Below, one piece after another: positions 47,288 through 58,418 of a DNA stretch of 64,000 bases. This DNA comes from Symsagittifera roscoffensis (taxonomy: Eukaryota > Xenacoelomorpha > Acoela > Convolutidae). Under the pieces are notes generated by a model. That model was given only the letters and a program-made list of their open reading frames with translations. It was not told the origin of the DNA and made no database searches. The stretch lies in assembly GCF_963678635.1 (NCBI RefSeq), contig NC_087064.1, positions 4,190,411-4,254,410 of the forward strand. The letters are read 5' to 3'. Both the position numbers and the translations under genes were made by a program. The number at the start of each line of letters is the position of its first letter. Position 1 is the first letter of the stretch.

Positions 47288-47649
47288 AAGACTTGATTTT
47301 TTTTTCAATAAATCTCTTATTTATATGTATTTAGTCGTTTGAAAATAATTTGGAGACAGTAAAAATTCAATTTTTGCTAATTATGTAATCTATCTGCGTA
47401 TTGTCATATATCTGTTATATATCTCGGCCTTTGGAAATATATATCTGGTGTATGATCATTTATCTGCGTATGTCGAAATATATTTGAGCATCAACATCTT
47501 GAAAAAAAATTAAATTAATTGGCGTGTAATAAATTGTTCTCAAATTTTTATCTTCGGAGAGTTTTTATAACGATGAAACAACAACTAACTTTAGCGCTAT
47601 ATTATTTTTTTTGCTAGTGTTTGTCGCTTTTAGTTTTCCTACACCCTCC

Positions 47650-47772
47650 TAAAACCGTTTTTATGAAAAAATTTTTGCGCCCTTGAGCACTTTTGATATT
47701 TTGGCAGTCTTGCTCTTCGGCACTCTGGAAGTGAACCTATTACCCCTAAATCGAGAAAGGCGTTTAATTAGT
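47650..47772 (-). pseudogene. copy 2 exon c, first duplicate (broken)
   Basis: Reads FKLIKRLSRFRGNRFTSRVP then KSKTAKISKVLKGAKIF followed by a stop. The copy 1 version is open. Confidence 0.5.
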
Positions 47773-48344
47773 TTGAACTCAATAAGTTGTTTCAAATTGA
47801 AATAGAAATGATTCACATTTTTCACAAATGAAACGTAACAAAAAACAAAAAGATCATAACAGTGCTGATTTTACTCATACCGAAAAGCGACTAAAACTTG
47901 AAAATTTAAAGGTGTTTTTTTCTTAAATTCTGTTGACTTTTGTCAAAAAATGACGAGGACGAAACTTACTCAGAATTTTATCAGAATTACAATGGTGCAG
48001 TTTATTTTGCTAAACTCGGGATCAAATTTTTACCCCAAAAAAATCCTTTTTTTTCAGTTTTAAACAGTAAAATCATCGTAATTTTTTGTAAAAATAGTAA
48101 CATTTTTTCACTCTGAATAGAAAAATTGATGACCTCAGAAGTTTCTGCTATATCCTAAATGAAGTTCCAAAAAATACGCAATTTTTGTTAATCAAACAAA
48201 TTAATCAATCACGCAGTTCCATAAGTACCAAAAACTGCATCAAAACTGCATTCAAGTAAGGAAATTGTATGACCAGCAATTTTCCATGAACCAAAATTGC
48301 GTTTTTTTTAAAAATCTCTTAAATTTTTGAAAACTGAACACAGG

Positions 48345-48462
48345 AGGAAGACTCTGATTACTCAAAGCTTGAGTCATTAAAAGTTTCACAAACTTGCATA
48401 TGCAATGCATTTAAAACGACCTGATTATCGACGATTCGCACAAACAAAATCAATCTTCAAAA
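48345..48462 (-). pseudogene. copy 2 exon b, first duplicate (broken)
   Basis: Recognisable by tttgtttgtgcgaatcgtc and ctttgagtaatcagagtctt, with the frame interrupted as in the second duplicate. Confidence 0.5.
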
Positions 48463-48891
48463 GTTTCAAAAGGCATGTAAAAGTTTCCAATACAAATTAA
48501 ATAGATTTTTCGAGCGTTTTTGAAGAACCATTCTAGAAAAAAGTTGATTTTTTTTCAATGAATCTCTTATTTATATTTATTTAGTCGTTTGAAAATAATT
48601 TGGAGACAGTAAAAATTCAACTTTCACTAATCATGTAATGTATTTCTGTATTGTCATATATCTGTTATATATCTCGGCCTATGGACATATATATCTGGTG
48701 TATGGTCATTTATCTGCGTATGTAAAAATATATTTGAGCATCAACATCTTGAAAAAAAATTAAATTAATTGGCGTGTAATAAATTGTTCTCAAATTTTTA
48801 TCTTCTGAGAGTTTTTATAACGATGAAACAACAACTAACTTTAGCGCTATATTATTTTTTTGCTAGTGTTTGTCGCTTTTAGTTTTCCTAC

Positions 48892-49025
48892 CCCATCCTA
48901 AAACCTTTTCTATGAAAATTTTTTGCGCCCTTGAGCACTTTTGATATTTTGGCAGTCCTGCTCTTCGGCACTCTGGAAGTGAACCTATTACCCCTAAATC
49001 GAGAAAGGCGTTGAATTAGTTTGAA
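48892..49025 (-). pseudogene. copy 2 exon c, second duplicate
   Basis: The acceptor cttattgag precedes 49025: FKLIQRLSRFRGNRFTSRVP, KSRTAKISKVLKGAKNFHRK, GFRMG. It is open, but the donor position is shifted one base in phase relative to copies 1 and 3. Confidence 0.45.
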
Positions 49026-49597
49026 CTCAATAAGTTGTTTCAAATTGAAATAGAAATGATTCACATTTTGCACAAATGAAACGTAACAAGAAGCAAAAAA
49101 GTCATAACAGTGCTGATTTTACTCATACCGAAAAGCGAAAAAAACTTGAAAATTTAAACGCGTTTTTTTCAAATTCTGTTGACTTTTGTCAAAAAATGAC
49201 GAGAACAAAACTTACTCAGAATTTTATCAGAATTAGAATGGTGCAGTTTATTTTGCTAAACTTGGCACCAAATTTTTACCCCAAAAAACAATCATTTTTT
49301 TTTTCAGTTTTAAACAGTAAAATCATCGTAATTTTTTGTAAAAATAATAACATTTTTTCAAGCTGAATAAAAAAATTGAAGACCTCAGAAGTTTCTGCTA
49401 TATCCTAAACAAAATTCCGAAAAAAAACGCAATTTTTTTAATCAGACAAAATTAATCATGCAGTTCCGTAAGTACCGAAAACTGCATCAAAACTGCATTC
49501 AAATAAGGAAATTGTATGACCATCAATTTTCTATACACCAAAATTGCGTTTTTTTAAAACAAATCTCTAAAGTTTTTGGAAACTGAACACAGGAGGA

Positions 49598-49715
49598 AGA
49601 CCCTGATTACTCAAAGCTTGAGTCATTAAAAGTGTCACAAACTTGCATATACAATGCATTTAAAACGACCTGATTATAGACGATTCGCACAAACAAAATC
49701 AATCTTCAAAAGTTT
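49598..49715 (-). pseudogene. copy 2 exon b, second duplicate (broken)
   Basis: Aligned to copy 1, the Ser codon TCA in RSFSMQ is TAA here, and a TGA replaces a Trp region earlier, so the frame is closed. Confidence 0.55.
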
Positions 49716-50267
49716 CAAAAGGCATGTAGAAGTTTCCACTACAAATTAAACAGATTTTTCGAGCGTTTTTGAAAAGCCATTCTAGAAAACAGAAAAATGC
49801 AATTTTGTGCATCCAGTATCTACGTAGTGGACTTAGAAAAGTTGTAGGCGGAAAAAGTTCAGAAAGTGTTTATTTGAGCACGAAAATCGTTTGGCGCCTA
49901 CAAAAAAGTTTGTTGGTGAATTTTAAGAACTACTTGGGACAACATCGTCGTCAAAGATTTGAATGGAACTTCTATTTTTGAAAAAACTATTGCTAGTATG
50001 ATTGACAATTTTCTTAAATTGTGATGATACATCGACTTTTATGCCGAAACAACAAAAAATTATTTTGAATTTTGATGGCATCTATTTAGCAAACATTTTT
50101 GAAATTTGTATTGTTAGCCATCTGAGATTTGGTGTATGGAATTATATGATTACGGATTTGTAGGTCTATGGAGGCCAACCAGGGGATGCAACAATCATAG
50201 TTAAAGCTCACGAAGAGAAAAATCTGTCGGTAATACACGAAAATATCAGAAGCTTTTGAATTTGGAC

Positions 50268-50479
50268 CTGATTGATCTGCAACTTGACCATACAATGTTA
50301 TAGGGCAACTTCACTGGTATTATAAACATAGTTGAATACCAATGCGATTGCATTGTGTTGTTAATAACTAGTTCTTCTGAAACAGCTGCAACGTCTTTGA
50401 CTACAATTTCGTGAAATATACAAAAAAATAATAACAAAAAGGTGAAGAAGTTGCTTTTCTCCAACGAAATGGGTTTCAT
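50268..50479 (-). CDS. secreted-protein family copy 2, signal-peptide exon
   Basis: ATG at 50479: MKPISLEKS, hydrophobic NFFTFLLLFFCIF, HEIVVKDVAAVSEE, MQSHWYSTMFIIPVKLP, SSCRSI, then the donor atcag|gtcc. Same length (212) as in copies 1 and 3. The exon is intact although the rest of copy 2 is damaged. Confidence 0.6.
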
Positions 50480-50502
50480 AACTGAATTATTTAAACAAAG
50501 TG

Positions 50503-50665
50503 TAAGCAAATCAAACTAATATGATCTAAGCTAATCGTAAAAAGTTTGTTTTGAATTAATTAATCAAAGTGTAAGCAAATCAAACTAATATGTTCTTAGC
50601 TAATAATAAGCAAAGTTTGTTCTTAGCTAATAGTAAGCAAAGTTTGTAAGCAAAGTTTGCTAAAA
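50503..50665 (+). repeat. short tandem expansion upstream of gene copy 2
   Basis: Several repeats of gtaagcaaatcaaactaata and taataagcaaagtttgttct. Copies 1 and 3 have a single version. Confidence 0.7.
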
Positions 50666-51364
50666 CTTAAATCAAAAACGCCACCATGATAGAAATTGAG
50701 AAAAGGATATAGTTTAGACAAATGTACGTTTTTTTAAATAGAAAAATGTTAAAAATTCTAGGCAGCATTAGTTTCTAGATTTTTAGGAGCCGAACCAATT
50801 TGAACTTTTTTGAACTTTTTAGAAGCCGAACCAATTTGGGCGCAAAAGAGTATTACAGGCAGTAGAGAAGATTCCATCAGTGGTTCGACGCAGCATTCAC
50901 CCTAAAAGTTCCATTTTTGGTTCTATTTTATGGCTGGTGACCCTACGACTTTGGATGATGAAAGCGCTTATATATACGTAAAAAAATGGCGGCCAGTCAA
51001 TGAGCAGAACGGTCTAAGAGCAGAAAAGATCTATGGGCAGAAACAGACAATTAATTACAGACAATATGCTGAGCTAAAAGATAGTAGAAGAACAATGAGC
51101 GGAGACATATTTACAGCCATTAAGCTGAACACAAAGATATCAGAAGAACTATGAGCAGAAACAGGAACACCAAAAAAAAATCCTTTTCAACCGAAACTTT
51201 TTCTTACCATTCTACCAGAGTGTTAAGATAACGTGCCAAGTGTTACGCACACTATTTTGCAGATCAAAAGTAGCAAAAAGTAGACAAGTCTTGAATCAGG
51301 CACGTCAAAAACTAGACAACAACTATTTTAAGCAATTAGAATCGAGAACAAGAAGCAATTGATC

Positions 51365-51540
51365 TGTCATGAGGCATTTCCCCATCGACGTCGATTTTGT
51401 GAACTTGTTTGTGGTTGCCTATGTGGACAAATTCGTGTCGCGGGGAAATGGCCTGTGCTGCTCTGGTGTGTGTCTGCTATCTCAACTAAAGCCATACCAC
51501 CACTACTATCTAGAGGCCAAATACACCGCTTTGACGTTAA
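51365..51540. other. GC-rich island, possible exon, strand unclear
   Basis: Three frames are open: plus (51359-51556), plus from ATG at 51370 (58 codons, GNGLCCSGVCLLSQ) and minus (51367-51675). GC stands out from the flanks as in the proven exons, but no frame shows a decisive motif. Confidence 0.3.
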
Positions 51541-51795
51541 TATAACGCTATATTGATAAATAATGGCCCTTAGATCAAAATATAAACAATGTCGGGTCGA
51601 GCGGGCATCGAGAGGGGGAAAAGTGGTCGGGTTGTTGGATATTTTAACTTTTTGAAAATATTTTACAGCATTCATTTATATACGTTTTGCGCTAACAAAA
51701 TTATACAAAATTTGAAGCGGGACGCTTGCTGTTTTCGTTCAAAAATGCAGATCAGAAAAAATCTGCTAGATGTGGTCATCCCGGAGCTTTGGTAG

Positions 51796-51954
51796 AGCTC
51801 CAAAATTGAACCTAGACTAAGAACTGACGAAATTGTATTATTCACAAAACTGCCACCAGTAGAAAATCATGGTCAAACCATTGGTCTCCTACAAACACTA
51901 ATTACTCCAGCTGTGACAAACTTCGATTTTTGGCATCCACAAGTAGTTAAATGA
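51796..51954 (+). CDS. candidate exon upstream of cystine-knot-like exon
   Basis: 51 open codons: SSKIEPRLRTDEIVLFTKLP, PVENHGQTIGLLQTLITPAV, TNFDFWHPQVVK, then TGA. A caa|gtagtt donor lies near the end. It is on the same strand and only 41 bases before the exon at 51996. Phases do not join directly, so their relation is open. Confidence 0.3.
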   Translation, partial: SSKIEPRLRTDEIVLFTKLPPVENHGQTIGLLQTLITPAVTNFDFWHPQVVK

Positions 51955-51995
51955 GGGTGCTGTAAAATGTATTTTGATGTGTATTATTTTTTAAG

Positions 51996-52156
51996 GAAGG
52001 ATTCCTGTGTTCCTCCCAGTTTTTACGGAATTGAATTTGGTGACCTTGGACTGTCCGGACGGATTTGACTCTGTCAAAACCGAGGTCGCGGTGGGTCAAT
52101 CGTGCGTGTGCAAAACATCATCTTTGGAGGAATTTCTGGCCACAAAAAACCCGTAG
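51996..52156 (+). CDS. terminal exon, cystine-knot-like C-terminus
   Basis: The acceptor tattttttaag precedes 51996. The frame GRIPVFLPVFTELNLVTLD, CPDGFDSVKTEVAVGQSCVC, KTSSLEEFLATKNP ends TAG at 52154-52156. The Cys, 16 residues, C-x-C spacing near a secreted protein's end, after a beta-strand rich segment, matches the last part of cystine-knot cytokines: IL-17 (V-x-V-G-C-T-C-V), CTCK/DAN proteins or Spätzle-type. Which of these cannot be decided from one exon. GC is high. The first part of the gene is not established; the signal-peptide exon at 22509 or exons at 43985 and 51796 are possible partners only. Confidence 0.5.
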
Positions 52157-52239
52157 TAGCTGTAAAGCAAAACCTTCTGAAAAAGCTTGAAAACTATTTT
52201 TGAGTCACCGGTTCAAATAAATTAAAAGCAAAAAATTTA

Positions 52240-52640
52240 AAAACGTGATAAAGCTGTCATGCTTTCATTTCTGGCCATAGTGCCGTTTTGTATATCGATT
52301 AATACTCGTCGCCCATTTAGCCCCTGCAAAGGAAATTAGCTCTTTTTTCCGTTTGTTAAGCTTCTTTGTAATAGGTTAGCAACTTTCCTCGGGTGCGGTA
52401 ACACGCAGTGGGATCTCTTTTACTATCCCCCATATGGAGGGTACCTAGTAACGAGTTACGGTACAATTTTGTTAGTTGGGCCCAATCAAAAAGCAAGTAT
52501 GAAAGATGGAGCCCTAAGTTTTGCAACACGCAAATAAACAATTTTTTCTTGAATATCTTAAAAAGAGCTGTTAAAATTGACTGGATGGAATAAATTGCAA
52601 CAAATCTTGCCAAAAACAGAACATGCGTTTGTTAGACGCT
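52240..52640 (+). repeat. I-family repeat, copy 2
   Basis: Contains tcatgctttcatttctggcc, ttttgtatatcgattaatac, cgcagtgggatctcttttac and gagttacggtacaatttt. Confidence 0.75.
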
Positions 52641-52857
52641 TTTTTCATGAAAATTCGATGATTTGCAAGAAAAGCAGAATATTTCAAAGAACTTACCTAA
52701 TTACACTGTTTTCATTGCAAAATGACTGAAGTGAAACGCGGCGAGAAAAAATTAGGGCTGTATAAAACATAAAAGGCCAAAAAATGATGATTTTGACCGA
52801 ATGTTTTTTACGTCTGATCACAAAAATTCCACAAGATTTTGTTTTGTTTGCTTATCT

Positions 52858-52949
52858 GTGACTTTGAACTGTCCGACGGATTTGACCCTGTCAAGGTTGA
52901 TGTTGCGGTAAGTCAATCGTGTGTGTGCAAAAAGTCATTTTTGGAAACT
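52858..52949 (+). pseudogene. duplicated, frameshifted cystine-knot-like exon
   Basis: gtgactttgaactgtccgac aligns with gtgaccttggactgtccgga at 52041. One base is missing (ccgacgg versus ccggacgg), so the frame is lost, and homology stops after ttttggaa. Followed by I-family copy 3, as the intact exon is followed by copy 2. Confidence 0.75.
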
Positions 52950-53400
52950 TGATAAATCCGTCATGTTTTCATTTCTGATCATATTGCCATTTTGTATGTC
53001 GATTATTACAAAAAGCCTATTGATTGAGACCCTTATAGGCTATAGACAAGCAAAATCTAAGGCTTTTCCGAATAGTAAGCTTCTTTTTAAGAAGCTAGCA
53101 ACTTTTTCAGGTGCGGTAATATGCAGTGGCATCTCTAGAAGTTTCTCCTCAACGGATACCTTAAAATGAATTACGGTACAAATATGATAATTGGGTTCGA
53201 CAAGTTTGAAAGATAAGTCCAGCGGTGTTGTTTTGCAAAAACAAACAAATTGTTTTCCTTCTCTTGAAATCTAACAAATAATTTTTCAAATTTGATTGGA
53301 TTGATAAAATCGAAAAAGTCTTGCCAAAAACTTAGAACGTGCATTTGTCAGAGTTAGTCTACGACGCTTTTTATAAGTTGCGATAATTTTTCTGCGAGAA
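52935..53400 (+). repeat. I-family repeat, copy 3
   Basis: Contains ccgtcatgttttcatttctg, ttttgtatgtcgattattac and atgcagtggcatctctagaa. The tail (53150-53400) matches 36810-37000 in array unit 1. Confidence 0.75.
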
Positions 53401-53581
53401 AAAGAATTATGAGAGAAAGTTTACCTAAATAATATGTTTCTAATCGCAAAATGACTGAAGTGAACAGCGTCCAGAAAAATAATGGAGATGCTTAAAACAT
53501 AAAAACCAAAAAGGTCGATTTTGACCAAAAGATTTCTGGCTTATCAAAAGTTTCCGCCCAAGATTACTTGTTAGCTTATCT

Positions 53582-54000
53582 GTGATCCCAGGGACGGATC
53601 TTAGATTTTCTCGAGGGGACGGTGCAGATTTTCAAAAATTATTGGAAATTTTATCTTTTTGTCCCATCAAGTTTTCGACCAAATTGATTTTCCGAGCTCT
53701 CACCGAACACTATAAAAACCCTTTTTTGACCAAAAATTCTGCACCCTAGCATAAATTCTGGAAAAAAACAGGCCAAAAAAGGCTTTTTAGGCAGTTTTTG
53801 GGAATTTTAAACCTAAATATTGCGTTTTTTCGGCGCGTGCATCCCGCACAAACTTGGTTTATATTGACGCCATAGACGCCTTCAAAAAATTGGAGTCCGA
53901 CAGCCAAAAATAGGTAGCTTAAAATAGTACAAAGGGGGATTTTTTGAGTCGGAACGGAGTCGATTCGCTGAGTGGAGGAACATCCACACCCTCCCGCTTA
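53582..54000 (+). repeat. B-family repeat, full-length copy
   Basis: Starts gggacggatcttagattttc and includes ccgagctctcaccgaacact, aaaaacaggccaaaaaaggc, ggagtccgacagccaaaaat, aatagtacaaaggggga and ggagtcgattcgctgagtg. Confidence 0.7.
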
Positions 54001-54480
54001 AATCTGCTGGTGTGTGGTCCCATAGTATACCTGTTACTACAAGCGAATAATTGCTTAACATAACGAAAAAAACTGCGGTGCAATGATACAGTTTTTTTGA
54101 GACTCATGTTCAAGAAATTTAACCGGAAAGCCTTTGAGGATTGGAGGCAAAGGGGTTACGGGACAGATAGACGAGTCACTTATGTCAAATTGAAAGAGCA
54201 ACTGAGCCCGATATGCTTCAGAAAGGTGGGTGTTTGGCGGAATTGAATCGGCGACCAATGAAAGTTTCGCGTTTTTGCAGACAATCGGAGCACAGAAACG
54301 GTACATTCAAAATTCAACAATATATTCTGTCAGAATTAATTGTTCATTCTGCTGAATGGCGTGCAGAAATTGGATCAATGAAATTCCCTTTGTACCAATG
54401 TAGCAACTTAAGACAGTAAATCAATCTATCTGGTTCGTAGACTGCTGAACTGGTGTCCACATGAATGCAAAATGAATGTA
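54001..54480. repeat. diverged copy of array-unit segment 37390-37740
   Basis: Includes caattcattctgctgaatggcg-type sequence, gatcaatgaaattccctttg and aaatcaatctatctggttcg in the same order as the array. A minus-strand open frame of about 66 codons is kept in both, see findings. Confidence 0.7.
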
Positions 54481-56400
54481 TATGGAAAAACGTCTGAATA
54501 AAAATTAGGCCATGTTGGACATTCACCTCTTAATTCACCTCACTGAATGTCTATGGAGACAATGATTCGGAAAAATTCATTCAGAAGCTTTTGATAACTC
54601 ATTAAAAGGCATTTTTGAATAATTTTTACACCTTAATTAAAGTTTATGCTGTGCAAACTGTTTTTTTTTTCATTAGAAACCAACAAGCTTACTTAGAAAC
54701 CAACAATCTGACGGAACCTAAAAATCTTACTTAGACGAATTAGCAGCCTTATGAAAAAATAATTCAATAGTTGAGCATATGTAAATTTTTCACATATTAA
54801 CAATTTTCCTTCTTTCGTAAACAAGCAAGCCTTTTGTTAATGTTTTGGTGGTGAGCAAACTAATAAATTCTGGTGGGTGTCCGGCAAAAAAGACGAAAGT
54901 TGTTAAGACGACAATTGCTTTTAGTGGGACTTTAAAGCGGCTACCGCACAAACCCATTTGCTCTTTTGTCACGAGATCTCAGTCAAGTTAGACGTCTAGA
55001 TGTGACGTTACCCAGTTTTTATCACGGCTCTAGCTCTTACTTATGCTGCAGTTATTGCCAAGTTTTTGGCAAAATTGGTAGACTTGAGCAACTTGAACGA
55101 TCAAAAAATGGTCGTTATAGTTGAATTAGTTTTTTGAAAGCCTTCTTCAAGTGGTGTTACGGTTGAAGTGAAGTAAAAATTATTTCAGACGTATTAGCTT
55201 AATTAACTTCGCGCAGATTCGTTGACCTAAAATGATTTTGCCAACATTTTGGCTGCTTCTATTTCTTTGAGCAGCCTAAGATAAACATGAGCAATCAAAG
55301 ATAAAAAATTGCAGCGGCGTTCCACTTTTCGATGAAAATTGAGTCCAACTTTTGCATCTTTTTCGGCTATGTTTTTTTTATAATTTAGAAGAATCCAATT
55401 TTTTTGTGTTTTAGTCTTTCATTTTTCTAAGTTTTAGAATATTTTATCATCGAGATAAAGGAGCATAATATGAGCTATTCATTTCGATACCGAGAAATAC
55501 TGGATATAAGTTAACTGAATTGTGGTTTCCATTTCAAACTAACTGAAATCAAAAAAGCTTGAAAAAAATTTAGCTCGGGTTCAATTTAAATCTTTTCAGT
55601 CTTTTATTTAGCTTCCAGAAAGAAAAAAAGCGCCCTTTTAAGAAAAAACCAACCTTATGTTTCCCTGGTCTAAGCGCTTAATTTATTTTTTGACTTTCTC
55701 GACCCAAAATGGTATGTTTGGTCCGACTCGATCCAGTTCAGACATGCTTCGATTTTCTGTAGCCAAATTCGATACATTTCTCGACCGACATTGCAAAAAA
55801 GTTTTTTTTCAACCCTGCATGGGTTAAGTAAGCTTTTCAATTGATTTTTTTTGTGATGCTGTTTGATCAGAAAAAAACTTTAAGTGTCAGTGAAATGCAA
55901 AGTTCCTGCATCGAAAACTAAATTCAACAAAATGAATCTTCCATTTTGCTTTTGATTTTATAAACAAATCTGGATCTGGACTGAAATTATTGAAGTGAAA
56001 ACTTAAGATCTTGGAAAATTAAAATGTTTCCTCAGACACATTTAGTTTCTTCAGAAAATCTTCAAAAAAAATTTTGAAAAAAAAAATTGATTGTGCTTGC
56101 CTTATATTTGACTTTTTCGATCAAAATTGGGTATGTTCCGAATGGCTCCACTTATGTTTTGACTCTCTCAATCAAATGATGCGACTTTGTGTGATGCGAC
56201 TTTGTGATCGACCTAAAATTGCTTCTCAAAGCTGCACAAGCAACGGAAATGCAGACGCAAAATTGCGCTAGCTCGACTTTCAAAGTTGAAATATAAAACA
56301 AGCTCCTCGGTCAGGGTTGCTGTTTCGATAAAAAAAATCATTAAGCACAAAAAAACTTAACAAATATATATCTTGCACTACCTTTCATTTTAATATTATT
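54481..56400. other. intergenic, nothing recognised
   Basis: AT-rich with A/T runs. ORFs up to 65 codons lack support. Confidence 0.5.
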
Positions 56401-56402
56401 TC

Positions 56403-56620
56403 GGGTCCTACCTTAGCACAGTGGTAAGGTGCTCACCGTGAGAAAGTTAGATCGACAGTTCGATCTCTTGTGTGAGGTCGAGCGCATATACTACTTCTGA
56501 CTCCAGGTCTGTGTCAGCATGAGAAAATTTGGCCAAAATAGTGATGATATCTCACCAGATACGTTAGTACTCGATTAAAGAAGACAAATAGTATCGTAAA
56601 AGAGACAGAAGGTAAAAGAG
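56403..56620 (+). mobile_element. tRNA-derived SINE
   Basis: The head has an A box (accttagcacagtggtaagg) and, about 30 bases on, a B box (cagttcgatctctt), spaced as in tRNA genes. A body (gtgtcagcatgagaaaattt ... atatctcaccagatacg) follows, and the end carries repeats of agagacag. The cloverleaf is imperfect, so a SINE head or tRNA pseudogene and not a working tRNA. Confidence 0.65.
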
Positions 56621-57189
56621 ACAGATAAAATCGAAACCTAGAAACAAGGGTGAAATTTGAGAATGAGAAAAAAGAAATGGATTATAAAGGAGTACTGTGT
56701 AAAACAACCCTATAGGATGATGCCGACGTGACAATGACTGATTGATATTTTCGTGACAGAGAAAAAAATCGCACTCGAATGTTACGTTTCATATGCAGAT
56801 ACTGAAGAAAAATGACCCAACTGTTTTGAACTAATCATAGGAAAACTACAAAGGACTCAAAAAGGACGAAAGATCAAAAAACCATATGACATGAACCAAT
56901 TTCGCAGAAAATTAATTAAAACAATTACTTAAATAAAGCAATAAAACAAAAGGGTTGAGAGCATACATCCTATTCTCATGAAAGAGTAGAACAGGAAATC
57001 AACAAAATAATAGACTAACCCACGTCAAGAATCTACAAATTTTAAGCAGTAAATCAAGATCACAGTCAAGTAACCACACTCAAGTAACCCAGGTTATTCA
57101 GAAAAAGCCGGTTCGAAAAATGATGACAACTGCAGGCCTACTCGACTAGTTGACTTTCCTGCGGAAGTACTCCACGCCATAACAAAAGC
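56621..57189. other. non-coding, nothing recognised
   Basis: A-rich, no supported feature. Confidence 0.4.
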
Positions 57190-57361
57190 TACAAAATTTT
57201 AGACATCCAAAAACGCGCGAGGGTGGTCACATTCAATGTTGTAGAAACGTTGGAAGAACTGCACAAGAAGCTTGGAAGCGCAAAAATGAGAAACAACAAA
57301 AGCAAAAGCAGGCAACCGCCAACTGGTTTAAGGTACAATCAAATCGCCACAAAGAACAAAG
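57190..57361 (+). pseudogene. unrecognised ORF running into gap
   Basis: Frame ARVVTFNVVETLEELHKKLG then SAKMRNNKSKSRQPPTGLRY and NQIATKNK ends at the N run. Basic, nucleic-acid-binding style composition; likely a retroelement piece but not identified. Confidence 0.3.
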
Positions 57362-57561
57362 NNNNNNNNNNNNNNNNNNNNNNNNNNNNNNNNNNNNNNN
57401 NNNNNNNNNNNNNNNNNNNNNNNNNNNNNNNNNNNNNNNNNNNNNNNNNNNNNNNNNNNNNNNNNNNNNNNNNNNNNNNNNNNNNNNNNNNNNNNNNNNN
57501 NNNNNNNNNNNNNNNNNNNNNNNNNNNNNNNNNNNNNNNNNNNNNNNNNNNNNNNNNNNNN
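57362..57561. other. assembly gap (200 N)
   Basis: Exactly 200 N, immediately downstream (3') of gene copy 3. Confidence 0.99.
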
Positions 57562-57691
57562 ATCTCAACTCAAATTAGAACGATTTTGTAGTGGACCGAT
57601 GGACCAGAGTTTTATAAATTGGTTTGAATAAAAACACCCCTAGCATATATATTCCTCACTTTCTTCGAAAGTCGGAGCAAAAATGAATTAA

Positions 57692-57889
57692 TCAGTCGAA
57701 GTTGGGTCTTTCAAAATAGCCATTGAACAATCTCCAAAACCATGCACTCCAATCTTCTCGTTGGTTTTCTGATCCATCGCTGCAGATCCAGGGTTGGTCA
57801 GCACAAATAACGTTTTTCTTGAACCATTTGAAAGTCAAAAAGTCTCCAGGGTTTTCAAAGGGTATTTTGGGCGTCCAATGGTGTCCTAC
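57692..57889 (-). CDS. secreted-protein family copy 3, terminal exon
   Basis: The acceptor ttattgag precedes 57889. It joins in phase 0 to the core exon (..QLK|VGHHW). 65 codons: VGHHWTPKIPFENPGDFLTF, KWFKKNVICADQPWICSDGS, ENQREDWSAWFWRLFNGYFE, RPNFD, then TGA at 57692. It is rich in Trp, Phe and Cys. The plus-strand ORF over it is a shadow. Family not recognised. Confidence 0.7.
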   Translation of the reverse strand, partial: VGHHWTPKIPFENPGDFLTFKWFKKNVICADQPWICSDGSENQREDWSAWFWRLFNGYFERPNFD

Positions 57890-58418
57890 CTCAATAAATC
57901 AAAGAACAATTTCAAGGGTTCAAGGGGACATCTTTTTTTCCAATTAATTTTCATTTCTAGGAAAACTTGAAAACTTTTGTGTTGTTAAAACGCAAGATCC
58001 AACAATTTTTATATGTTGAACGTCTTTTCGCATAAATTGCCTAATGATTTATATTACCGCTATATCTGCCCAGTTGATTAATCCAGCTCACAACTAAATT
58101 AAATTTTTCTTCCATACCAAATATCTCAACCTAAATTGCGGAAAGTTAAAATTGTTGTAACAAAAAATACTTTACAAGACCTAAACTTGAAATGTATCAC
58201 TTTTATCTTAAAATTGTGCTTAAGGACAAGATTTTTTAAAAACTGAACTTGATTTTTTTGTTTTTTATAGAACTTTCATCAAAATTGTTTACCCAAAAAC
58301 TGCTTACACCCAATAACAGCAAAAGGTCAGACGAAATATTCGAGGCTTAGCCTGGCACATTTAGTCTTGTTTTATGTTGTTAAGGCAAAATAGAGATGCC
58401 TTTTTGAAATTGATTCAC

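Larger units (their letters stand above)
47288..49790. repeat. 1.25-kb tandem duplication inside gene copy 2
   Basis: 47288-48540 and 48541-49790 are direct repeats, both beginning tttttttcaatraatctctt and ending cgtttttgaa(g/a)a(a/g)ccattctag. Each carries one exon-c-like and one exon-b-like block. Confidence 0.9.

Noticed and set aside
56403..56480. Functional tRNA gene
   Set aside because: A and B boxes are present but the acceptor and anticodon stems do not pair cleanly; it continues into a SINE body.
57723..57947. Plus-strand 74-codon ORF
   Set aside because: Shadow of the copy 3 terminal exon on the minus strand.
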